From NCBI GenBank assembly GCA_009712185.1, contig WASQ01000136.1, positions 17,607-81,606 of the forward strand: a stretch of DNA of 64,000 bases, read 5' to 3'. Numbering within the stretch: position 1 is the stretch's first letter; each line of letters begins with the position of its first letter. Shown piece by piece: positions 24,506 to 32,620 of this stretch. The DNA comes from Telmatospirillum sp. GTDB taxonomy: Bacteria; Pseudomonadota; Alphaproteobacteria; Rhodospirillales; Magnetospirillaceae. The position numbers were made by a program, and so were the translations under genes. A model generated the notes under the pieces. It made no database searches, was not told the DNA's origin, and worked only from the letters and a program-made list of their open reading frames with translations.

Positions 24506-26101
24506 TCAATGCCTGGCAGGAGATTCTGTCCTGAGAGGCGCGGCGGCGCCGAACGCCCGCCGATCCTCCACCAGGACATGCTGAACGACGAGTTCCCACA
24601 CGAAATAATGGCCGAAATCCGTCTCGTCGATCCGTCCCTCGACAAAGCGGTTGTAGATGTTGCGCGCGCGTCCCAGCAGGTAGGTGTGCCGTTCGCGATG
24701 CCGGTCGAACAGGTCGTAATCGCCCTGCCTCAGAATGCGTTCCTCGTCACGGAAATGCGCTTCGGCTTCGGCCAGAAGAGAAACGGCCAGCGCGCGGATA
24801 TCGGCTGTCCCGTCGCCGTCGGCCAGGGCTTTCAGAAGACCGTTCGCCAGACCGAACAGGGTCTGATGTTGCCGGTCGACCAGATCCTGCCCGGTTTCGT
24901 AATCGGCCCGCCAGGACAGTTGCAGGACATTTTTTTGTCCTCCGGCCAGGGGGGCGTAACCGAATTCCACATCCTCGACCTTCACGCCGTTGCGACCGCC
25001 GGCCTTCGCCCGGTACAGGGCGTCATCGGCCCGGGCCAGCCAGGACGCCCAGTCGTCCGTCGACAGACAACTGGCGACTCCCAGGCTGGCGGTGGCCCTC
25101 AGATCGCCGGGGAAAAGATGCCGCTCCAGGTTGGTACGGATCCTCTCCGCCACGGAAACGGCCTCGGCCAGACCGCTGGCCGGCAGGATGACGACGAATT
25201 CCTCGCCGCCCCAGCGTCCCAGAATGTCCGGCGTCCTCAGGGATGTGCGGGCGATATCGGCGAATCCAGCCAGAATGGCGTCGCCGGCGGCATGTCCGTG
25301 ATGGTCGTTGATGTCCTTGAAATGGTCGAGATCGATCATGATCAGCGAGACGGGGTGGCCGTAGCGCACCAGCCGTTCCATCTCCTGCCGGGCGGCCTCT
25401 TCGATGTGTCCGCGTGTCCAGCACCCCGTCAGCCCGTCCTTTTTGGCCGCCAGGACCAGCCGTTCGTCGGAGCGTTCCTTCGCCATCATGACGAACCCGC
25501 TGGGAACGAGAATCTGCGCGACCAGCGACACCAGCCCGGACCAGACCTGTACCGGCGTCGATTGCAGATAAATGGCGACGTCCCCCGGCGTGAACAGCGC
25601 CGCCGCGGCCCGCCAGATCATTACCGCAAGCGCGATCAGCAGCCCGGACAGCATCATATTGCGACCGGTCCTCGGGAAGTCCCACTTCTGGCGGAGGAGA
25701 TCCAGGGCGATCAGCAGATATTGCAGAAAATAGATGGCATTGACCAGGATCGTCCGGGTTTGGATGTCGCCCATCAGGCAGGCCGCGGCGACGGCAAGCA
25801 GGACCGGTGGACCCCAATAGAGCTGTCGGCGTGGCGCAAGACACAGAAATGTCCTCACCGCGTCACCGAAAACGGAGGCGGAAAAGGCGATCAGCGCATT
25901 GCCGCCGACAACGGACAGCACGTCCGGAATCATGCCCCGGCTCACCAGAAGGACAAAGCCCGCCGCATGGATGCAAAGTCCGATTGCCGCGGTTCGCAAT
26001 CCGTCCCGGTCATTCCGCCAGGCCCCACATCCCATGATGACGGCCTGGGTGAGGCAGAACAGAATGATCGTTATGAACATCGTCGGGATATGCAATTGCA
26101 T
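24506..26101 (-). CDS. Membrane diguanylate cyclase fused to bacteriohemerythrin
   Basis: A 531-residue protein. Residues 1-210 hold six or seven membrane helices. A GGDEF domain follows with active-site GRWGGEEF, and the inhibitory I-site RTPD lies five residues before it. The C-terminal 140 residues are a hemerythrin domain with all the di-iron ligands in order: QHQTLF, HFRDEE, HRERH and HVLVED. The protein should make cyclic di-GMP in response to oxygen or redox state sensed at the di-iron site. GGAGG precedes the ATG at 26101. It is monocistronic and convergent with the EIIA-like gene. Confidence 0.92.
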   Translation of the reverse strand: MQLHIPTMFITIILFCLTQAVIMGCGAWRNDRDGLRTAAIGLCIHAAGFVLLVSRGMIPDVLSVVGGNALIAFSASVFGDAVRTFLCLAPRRQLYWGPPVLLAVAAACLMGDIQTRTILVNAIYFLQYLLIALDLLRQKWDFPRTGRNMMLSGLLIALAVMIWRAAAALFTPGDVAIYLQSTPVQVWSGLVSLVAQILVPSGFVMMAKERSDERLVLAAKKDGLTGCWTRGHIEEAARQEMERLVRYGHPVSLIMIDLDHFKDINDHHGHAAGDAILAGFADIARTSLRTPDILGRWGGEEFVVILPASGLAEAVSVAERIRTNLERHLFPGDLRATASLGVASCLSTDDWASWLARADDALYRAKAGGRNGVKVEDVEFGYAPLAGGQKNVLQLSWRADYETGQDLVDRQHQTLFGLANGLLKALADGDGTADIRALAVSLLAEAEAHFRDEERILRQGDYDLFDRHRERHTYLLGRARNIYNRFVEGRIDETDFGHYFVWELVVQHVLVEDRRAFGAAAPLRTESPARH

Positions 26102-26345
26102 GCCCGGCTCCCTCCGGAAACTGATCCGGCCGTCGATAAGGAGCGGCCTCCGGGAGGCGCTCCCTGATCAGTTCCGGACACCCCTTTGCCCTGCCTTCCG
26201 GCTGGTTGTCAGTAGGCCGGCAGCACCACGCCTGTCAAGCGCGGGGCCTGGAGACAAGGCAATCGGGTGACCCCGGTATTCAACACCCTCCCGCGCGAGG
26301 CATGCGCAGATCCGTTTCGGTCAGCGCAGGTTGATATAGCGAGTG
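26102..26345. other. Spacer between the cyclase gene and the peptide cluster
   Basis: No gene is seen. It should hold the promoter of the cyclase gene (minus strand). The rest of the gap, 26346-26457, is a partial dispersed repeat beside the 3' end of the last synthetase gene. Confidence 0.5.
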
Positions 26346-26450
26346 GCGGGCGTCCGGGTTTCTAAACAAATAAGGGATACAGGCCTCCGTGTCAGTGTTC
26401 AGGCGAAGCCGACGTTCAGAAATTGCGCCGCTTCGCGACGACGTCCGGCC
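26346..26450 (+). repeat. Dispersed structured repeat B, partial copy
   Basis: Shares GGCGGGCGTCCGGG, CAGGCCT and TTCAGGCGAAGCCGACGTTC, then GAAATT-CGCCGC, with the copies at 37685 and 50099. It lacks the 17-bp tail repeats and the conserved end TTCTTTCACACGC. It lies directly downstream of the last synthetase gene. Confidence 0.65.
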
Positions 26451-26457
26451 ATCCGGT

Positions 26458-28296
26458 TCAAGGCCGATCCGGCATGTGTCCAGACACCGGCGCCGCCGGA
26501 TGGGCCGGGGGCGCCGCCCGCACCATGGTCGTCAAGCCGCCGACCGTCGGCAGGTCCAGGACATTCCGCAGGCTGATCCGTTTGCCGAAGGCGGCTCCCA
26601 GGCGGCCGGCCAGCCGGACTGCCAGCAGGGAATGGCCGCCGACGTCGAAGAAGTTCTGGTCGGCCGAGTCGGGCGGCCATCCGATCAACTGCGTCCAGAT
26701 CTCCGAGACCAGGGCATGGTCCTTGTCCGGTGGGATCCATTTCGTTGCAGCCAGGGTTTCCGTGCGCTGCCCGGCAAGGCGGACCAGCGCCGGCCGGTCC
26801 AGTTTGCCGTTCGCCAGTCGTGGCACCTCCGTGACGATGTCGAAGCGCGCGGGCAGCATATAATCCGGGAGGCGGTCGCGGAGATAGGCCCGCAGGGCGG
26901 TCAGATCCTCCTCCTCCTCCAGTTGCACAAAGGCGACCAGGATCCCCTCGCCGGGGCAGCAGACGCCGGCATCGGTCACATAAGGCGCCTTCGCCAGCAC
27001 GGCTTCGATCTCTTCCAGTTCCACCCGGAACCCCCTGACCTTGGTCTGGTTGTCGGTCCGGCCCAGGATTTCGAGGTCGCCGGACGCCAGCCACCGCCCG
27101 GAATCGCCGGTTTTGTAGAGGATCGTGCCGTCTTTGTGCTGGACGAATTTATCGCCGGCAGGCCCCCCGTCCGTCACATAACCGAGGGCGACGGGCCGGC
27201 CCGCGATATGAATCTCTCCGCGGACGCCGGGCGGCACCTGTCGCCCGTGTGCATCCAGAACCATGATCCGCGCGCCCGCGACCGGACGGCCAACCGGGAC
27301 CCGCGCAGCCCTGTCGGGCAGGTTGGCCGTATCGTAGGCGGCCACATTGGAGGCGGTCTCCGTCATCCCGTAAAGGTTCAGCAGCGCAGTCCCCGGAAGG
27401 ATTTGGCGGAACCGGAACACAAGCTCCGGCGGCAGGCTGTCGGCCCCGCTGGTGACAAGCCGGAGGGCCGGACGGACGTTCCCCCGGATTTCGATTTCAT
27501 CCAGCAGGGCGGCGATCAGATGTGGAGTCAGAAAGGCGTGCGTGACCCGCTCCCGCAACAGGGCGTCGAGGAAAAGCCCGGGATCCAGGACTTCGTCCCG
27601 CGTGAGATGGGCGGAGGGTACCCCTTGCAGCAGTCCGCCCAGGAGCTCCCAGGTCGATGCCACCAGAGCGAAGGATTTCTGGACCAGCATGACCGCCCCG
27701 TCGGGGAACGGATAATCCGTCCACATCCACTCCAGGCGGTTGAGCACGGAGCCGTAACCGATCCGGACCCCCTTCGGGACCCCGGTGCTGCCCGAGGTGT
27801 AGATGACCTGGAACAGGGTTTCCCCGGCCGTTTCGGGCGGCGGTCGCGGGACATCGGTTCGGGCGGCCGGGGCGAGCGGGGCGTCCAGCCAGATCCTTGG
27901 AATGTCGAGCGTGGAAAAGCGATCCAGCGCCTTTTTTGCCAGCAGGCAGGTCGGGCGGACATCCGCGATCATCTGGCGCAAACGCCGCAGCGGCGTGTCC
28001 GGATCCAGGGGCAGATAGGCCCGTCCGGCGCGAATGACCGCGAGGATGGCGCCCAGGCATTCGGGACCCCGATCCGCGGCGATGGCAACCGGACCGGTCG
28101 TCCCGGTCTGCGCCAGTTGCTCGGCAAGACCGGCGCTGTAATCGGCAAGCTGGCGATAGCTCCAGGCCCCGCCCTGGCCGGTGACGGCAGTTCCCTGGGG
28201 CTGGCGCGCGACCTGTTCGTCGAACAGGCGGGCGAGGACAGCCGCCGGATTGGAACGGCCCTGAGACGCGTTTTGGATGGTCTGTTCGTTCGGCAT
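26458..28296 (-). CDS. Nonribosomal peptide synthetase, A-PCP module with atypical A domain
   Basis: A 612-residue protein. The adenylation domain spans about 20-505, with A3 YTSGSTGVPKG near 169 and A10 NGKLDR near 498. The carrier domain has FFDVGGHSLLAVRL near 555. Aligned by eye with PheA, the specificity residues read V-A-W-F-V-S-L-S-N-K. This resembles the beta-alanine-type code VDWVISLADK, but Asp236 is Ala and Asp331 is Asn. Both acidic groups that could hold an amine are gone, so a substrate without a free amine is plausible. The ATG at 28296 has AAGGA eight bases upstream. It is last in the operon, and no thioesterase or reductase follows. Confidence 0.9.
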   Translation of the reverse strand: MPNEQTIQNASQGRSNPAAVLARLFDEQVARQPQGTAVTGQGGAWSYRQLADYSAGLAEQLAQTGTTGPVAIAADRGPECLGAILAVIRAGRAYLPLDPDTPLRRLRQMIADVRPTCLLAKKALDRFSTLDIPRIWLDAPLAPAARTDVPRPPPETAGETLFQVIYTSGSTGVPKGVRIGYGSVLNRLEWMWTDYPFPDGAVMLVQKSFALVASTWELLGGLLQGVPSAHLTRDEVLDPGLFLDALLRERVTHAFLTPHLIAALLDEIEIRGNVRPALRLVTSGADSLPPELVFRFRQILPGTALLNLYGMTETASNVAAYDTANLPDRAARVPVGRPVAGARIMVLDAHGRQVPPGVRGEIHIAGRPVALGYVTDGGPAGDKFVQHKDGTILYKTGDSGRWLASGDLEILGRTDNQTKVRGFRVELEEIEAVLAKAPYVTDAGVCCPGEGILVAFVQLEEEEDLTALRAYLRDRLPDYMLPARFDIVTEVPRLANGKLDRPALVRLAGQRTETLAATKWIPPDKDHALVSEIWTQLIGWPPDSADQNFFDVGGHSLLAVRLAGRLGAAFGKRISLRNVLDLPTVGGLTTMVRAAPPAHPAAPVSGHMPDRP

Positions 28297-28298
28297 GC

Positions 28299-31200
28299 TC
28301 AATGTCCTTGCGAAAAGGCGGCAAGAGTGGACTGGTCACCGGCCGAGAGCAGATCGATGGCCCCGAGTGTCACCCCGGGGTTCCGGGTCATGGCGGTCAG
28401 GGCGGCGACGGTGCAGTCCAGGATCCGCCGGATCGTGGATGCCTCGAAAAGGTCAGTCTGATAGGCCAGTTGAAGAAGAATGGCCTGTTCGTCATGCGCC
28501 TGCGCATAAAGCGCCAGGTCGTATTTGGTGTAGCCGGTGTCCAGTTCGGTGAACTGCCAGCGGACGTCCGCCGTTTCGACGGGGGCCATCGGGTAGGTCA
28601 GCATATTGACCATGGTCTGGAACACCGGGGTTCGTTCCGTGGTACGGGCCAGACCCGGAAGGGCCTTCAGCATCCATCCGAACGGGTAATGGGATGCCGC
28701 AACCCCGGCCAGGACCGTATCGCGCGTGCGCTTGAGGAAGTCCCCGGCCGTGGCCTCCAGATCGACCGGGCATCGCAGCGGCAGCATATTGAGAAGAAAA
28801 GCCGCGACGTCGATTTCCTCCGGGGCGTCGCGGTTGGCGATCGGAGCGCCGACGATCACCTCGTCGGTTCCGGAAAAATAAGTCAGTGCCAGGGCATAGG
28901 AGGCCAGGATCACGACGAAGGAGGTGCATCCCAGGCGGCTGCAGGTGGTCCTGACGTCGGCCATCACGGCATCGTCGAGAACGGTTTCCAGAATGGCCGC
29001 CCGATAGGACGGGAGTCCGGAACGTCTGATGCCCGTTTGCGCCGGGCGGATTTCTGCGGAATTCCCGGCTTCGCCCGTATCCGTTCGCGGTCCCCCGTCG
29101 CGGATCGGGACCCCGTCCCCGGGGGGCCGATCCCTTGGCAGATCGAGCACCGGAAGCGGGCCGGACAAGACTCCGCGCCAGTAATCTCCCGCCTCCGCAA
29201 GCGCCGGACTGTCCAGCCGGCGCGATTCCCAGACAAGGTAGTCGTCATAGAGTTTCCGGCGATCCATGTCGGGACGGATCTCGCTGCAATCGCCCATGGC
29301 ATAGAGGTCGGCCAGCCGGCGGATCAGCACATTGGCGCCCCAGCCGTCCAGCAGGATCTCATGCATGGTCAGCAAAAGCCGGTGTTCCCTGTCGCCCATC
29401 CGGTAGGACCGCAGCCGGAGCGCCGGAGCGTTTTCCAGATCGAAGGGATGGCCGGCCTCCTGAAACGCGTCCTGCCGGAAAAGGCGTTCCCGTTCCTGCG
29501 GTGGAGCGGCCGACAGATCCCGCACGGGCGGCAGGGGGGCCATCCAGTGCGGGTATTCATGGCAGGCCGTCCCGTCCCTGTCGATGAAGCGGGCCAGAAG
29601 AGAGGGATTTTCGGCCAGCAGGGCGTCCCATGCCGATGCCAGACGGGCGACATCCAGGGGCCCCCTCATCAGCAAAGCGCCCTGATAGGTGTAGTAAGGG
29701 TTGTCGGGCGCCAGCCGCCAATGGAAATAGACGCCGGCCTGCTGAGGGGTCAGCGGCCGGTAGGGCGATGGGGACGGAAGGCTTTCCGTTCTCCCGTTGC
29801 CGTCCGGCCTCTGGTCGCCGCTGGTGATCCGGTCGGCGATCCCCTTTGGCGTTTCCCCGATCAGGATGTCCCGCACGGTCACCGCGTAGCCCAGGATGCG
29901 AAGTCCGGCCACCAGGGCCATGGCCTTGAGCGAGTCGCCGCCCAGGGTCAGGAAGGAGTCGTCCCGTCCCACCGGCGCGGCCTCCAGAAGGCGGCCGATC
30001 TGGCCGGCGACGGCCTCTTCGACGGCGCCCCGGGGCGGTTCGAAGGGTCCCCGGCGCACCGCCATGGTCGTCCCGGGCGGGGGCAGGCGCTTGTAGTCGA
30101 TCTTGCCATTGACCGACAGGGGCAGCTCCGGGAGATTGACGAACAGCTCCGGGACCATGGGAAGGGGAAGGCGCCCGGCCAGGAATTCGCGCAGGTCCGC
30201 ACTTTGGAGATCCTGGCCGCAGACATAGCCGACCAGCCGGTTCCGTTCGGCGAGGTCGCCGCCGCGCGACGTCTCCCGCGCGACCAGAGCCATCGGCCCC
30301 CGGGACTTGATCACTGTGACCGCGCAGGCCTTCATCCCGGGATACTGGCGAAGCGTCGCCTCGATCTCTCCCAGTTCCATCCGCACTCCGGCGACTTTGA
30401 CCTGACGGTCCACCCGGCCCAGATACACCAGCATGCCCTGGTCCGTGCGAACCACGGCGTCGCCGGTCCGGTAGAGGACTCCGGTCCCCGATGTCGGGAA
30501 CGGGTCCTGGAAAAAAGCCGCCCGGGTTGCTTCCGGATTGCCGAGATAGCCGAGTCCGACGCCCGCGCCGCCCACGAACAATTGCCCCTGCTCGCCATCC
30601 TCCGACGCCCGCCATTCGGTTCCGTCCTCGACCAGAACATAAAGGGCGGTATTCGCCACCGGCGTCCCGATCGGCAGATGACGCAGATCGTCCGACGGGC
30701 GATCGATGCGGTGGTGCGTCACATCGTCCGAGCATTCCGTCGGACCGTAGGCGTTGACGATGGGGACGGCGGGGAAGGCATCGTGCCATTGCCGCGCGGT
30801 CGCCGGGGGAAGTTCCTCACCGGTGGACAGCAGAAAGCGCAATCCCCCAAGCGGAGAGGCGTCCTCCCGACCCCCGCTGTCCTCAAGAAGCAGACGCATC
30901 ATCGTCGGGACCACTTCGAGGATCGTGATGCTGTAATGCCCGACCGCCCGGGCGAGGCTGGCGGCGGTTTGCAGATCCGCCTCGGAAAAGACGACCACTT
31001 CGCCTCCGCTCACCAGCCCGGCCACCATCTGCCAGATGGAAATATCGAAGACCATGGGGGCCGTGGCCGCCACCCGGTCCCGCCGGGAGAGCCCCAGGTC
31101 CTGCACCTTGCAGAGCAGATGATTGATCATTCCCCGATGGGCGATGACCGCCCCTTTGGGAACGCCGGTGGATCCGGATGTGTAGAGAAGGTAGCGCGGA

Positions 31201-31808
31201 TCCTGCCCCTCCGGGACCGCACCGTCGCCCGGCCCGTCGAAGATGGCGGGGGCCGGATCCGCCGGGTCCGCCGGTATCGCGAGGCAGGCGCAACCGGCAT
31301 CCGCCGCGGCCCGGCCGAGCGGCGAGGCGGGATCTCCGTCCATCGCGAGGAACAGGGCGGCGGCGCTTTGGCGCAATACCTCCGTCACCCTTTGCCGGGG
31401 CCAGTCGGCATCCAGCGGCAGATAGACCGCCTGGGCCAGATCGATCGCGAGGAAAGCCACGACCCATTCCAGTCGCCGCCGGCCCCCGACGGCAACCACC
31501 TGGGCCGGCATGACGCCCTGCCGGCGAAGCGCCGCGGCGAGGCTTTGAACGGCCGTCGCCAGTTCAGCATAACTGAGGCTGCGATCCTGGTCGCTAAGAG
31601 CGCAGGCGTCCGGCGTCTCGCGGGCGTGGGCAAAAACCCTGGCCGACAACGACGCCGTGAGGTCATAAGGCTCCGTCCGCACCAGCGCCAGGGCCCGGGC
31701 GCGGTCGCGCTGGGCCGGACTGATGGGCAGCGGGGACAGCTCCGCCCTGGCCAGCAGACGCCGGGTGACCGGGGGATGGATATCGGAGGACTGCGGCGCG
31801 GCCGTCAT
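28299..31808 (-). CDS. Nonribosomal peptide synthetase, A-PCP-C
   Basis: A 1169-residue protein. The A domain covers about 45-580 (A3 YTSGSTGVPKG near 209, FDISIW near 254, NAYGPTE near 354, NGKIDY near 571). The carrier motif is LTLGGDSLKAM near 622, and the C domain covers 690-1150. The by-eye specificity code is D-I-W-E-L-T-A-D-D-K, with Asp235 kept and further acidic residues that suit a basic diamino acid. The neighbouring SbnA/SbnB genes suggest 2,3-diaminopropionate. The C-domain motif reads HEILLDG instead of HHxxxDG, so the second, catalytic His is Glu. The start overlaps the methyltransferase stop (ATGA). Confidence 0.93.
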   Translation of the reverse strand: MTAAPQSSDIHPPVTRRLLARAELSPLPISPAQRDRARALALVRTEPYDLTASLSARVFAHARETPDACALSDQDRSLSYAELATAVQSLAAALRRQGVMPAQVVAVGGRRRLEWVVAFLAIDLAQAVYLPLDADWPRQRVTEVLRQSAAALFLAMDGDPASPLGRAAADAGCACLAIPADPADPAPAIFDGPGDGAVPEGQDPRYLLYTSGSTGVPKGAVIAHRGMINHLLCKVQDLGLSRRDRVAATAPMVFDISIWQMVAGLVSGGEVVVFSEADLQTAASLARAVGHYSITILEVVPTMMRLLLEDSGGREDASPLGGLRFLLSTGEELPPATARQWHDAFPAVPIVNAYGPTECSDDVTHHRIDRPSDDLRHLPIGTPVANTALYVLVEDGTEWRASEDGEQGQLFVGGAGVGLGYLGNPEATRAAFFQDPFPTSGTGVLYRTGDAVVRTDQGMLVYLGRVDRQVKVAGVRMELGEIEATLRQYPGMKACAVTVIKSRGPMALVARETSRGGDLAERNRLVGYVCGQDLQSADLREFLAGRLPLPMVPELFVNLPELPLSVNGKIDYKRLPPPGTTMAVRRGPFEPPRGAVEEAVAGQIGRLLEAAPVGRDDSFLTLGGDSLKAMALVAGLRILGYAVTVRDILIGETPKGIADRITSGDQRPDGNGRTESLPSPSPYRPLTPQQAGVYFHWRLAPDNPYYTYQGALLMRGPLDVARLASAWDALLAENPSLLARFIDRDGTACHEYPHWMAPLPPVRDLSAAPPQERERLFRQDAFQEAGHPFDLENAPALRLRSYRMGDREHRLLLTMHEILLDGWGANVLIRRLADLYAMGDCSEIRPDMDRRKLYDDYLVWESRRLDSPALAEAGDYWRGVLSGPLPVLDLPRDRPPGDGVPIRDGGPRTDTGEAGNSAEIRPAQTGIRRSGLPSYRAAILETVLDDAVMADVRTTCSRLGCTSFVVILASYALALTYFSGTDEVIVGAPIANRDAPEEIDVAAFLLNMLPLRCPVDLEATAGDFLKRTRDTVLAGVAASHYPFGWMLKALPGLARTTERTPVFQTMVNMLTYPMAPVETADVRWQFTELDTGYTKYDLALYAQAHDEQAILLQLAYQTDLFEASTIRRILDCTVAALTAMTRNPGVTLGAIDLLSAGDQSTLAAFSQGH

Positions 31809-32620
31809 TGCAGCACCGTCTTGCGGGCGACCACCCGCAGATATTCGACCTCGACCCTGGACCCGCGCTCATCCGTCTGATGGAAGTGTTCGGTCATCTC
31901 GACAAGTTCCGATCTCAGTTCCGTCCACCGGCTGCGGGGGGAGATGGTCCGTCTGGCGGCGAGGCAGGGGCCGAAGCTGGATTCGAAAAAGGCGATCATC
32001 TGTTCCGCCGACGGGAACGGATAGATCAGGGTCATCCGGCGGGTTTCCATCCGGAATCCCGGACCCAGAAGAGCGCGCATATAATCCTCGTCCCCCCACA
32101 TCATGGCGGGCGCCGTGTAGGAGGGGGGCGGGGGAAAATAGGAGGCGAGGATATCCTGGAAATGGGCGGTCCAGCTTCGGGGAGTCCAGTTGCACAGTCC
32201 GATGACTCCGCCGGCCTTGCAGCCCCGGACCATCTCACCGGCGGAGCGCTCATGGCGTGGCGCGCACTGCACGCCATAGGTCGATGTCACGACATCGAAA
32301 CTGGCGTCGGGAAACGGCAGCGCCTCGGCATCGGCCTCGATGAAGTCGATGGCAAGCCCCGCGCGACGGGCGCGGTCCCGCGCCTCCGGAAAATAGGCGT
32401 CGGTCAGATCCAGCCCGATGACGTCGGCGCCGGCCCGGCCCGAAAGCAGGGCGACATTGCCGTTGCCCGTGGCAACGTCCAGGTGGCGGTGGCCGCGCCG
32501 GATATCCAGGCGGGCGACCAGATCCGCTGCGCCGGGCTGAAGGAGATCGGCGACTTTCGAATAATCTCCCAGCGACCACATGGTCCGCTGGATCTGTTTC
32601 AGGTCTTCAGGAACGATCAT
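31805..32620 (-). CDS. Class I SAM-dependent methyltransferase of the peptide cluster
   Basis: A 271-residue protein. Motif I HLDVATGNGNVALL is near residue 45, the acidic loop GLDLTDAYF follows near 70, and the SAM-contacting FIEADAEALPFPDASFD is near 92. It resembles UbiE/Coq5-type small-molecule methyltransferases. The ATG at 32620 is chosen because GGGAGG lies six bases upstream; an in-frame ATG at 32626 overlaps that site. It sits inside the coupled synthetase operon and presumably N- or O-methylates the product or a precursor. Confidence 0.88.
   Translation of the reverse strand: MIVPEDLKQIQRTMWSLGDYSKVADLLQPGAADLVARLDIRRGHRHLDVATGNGNVALLSGRAGADVIGLDLTDAYFPEARDRARRAGLAIDFIEADAEALPFPDASFDVVTSTYGVQCAPRHERSAGEMVRGCKAGGVIGLCNWTPRSWTAHFQDILASYFPPPPSYTAPAMMWGDEDYMRALLGPGFRMETRRMTLIYPFPSAEQMIAFFESSFGPCLAARRTISPRSRWTELRSELVEMTEHFHQTDERGSRVEVEYLRVVARKTVLQ

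Noticed and set aside
28302-31880. Plus-strand open frame of 1192 codons
   Set aside because: It is an antisense shadow of the A-PCP-C synthetase, which has all family motifs on the minus strand.
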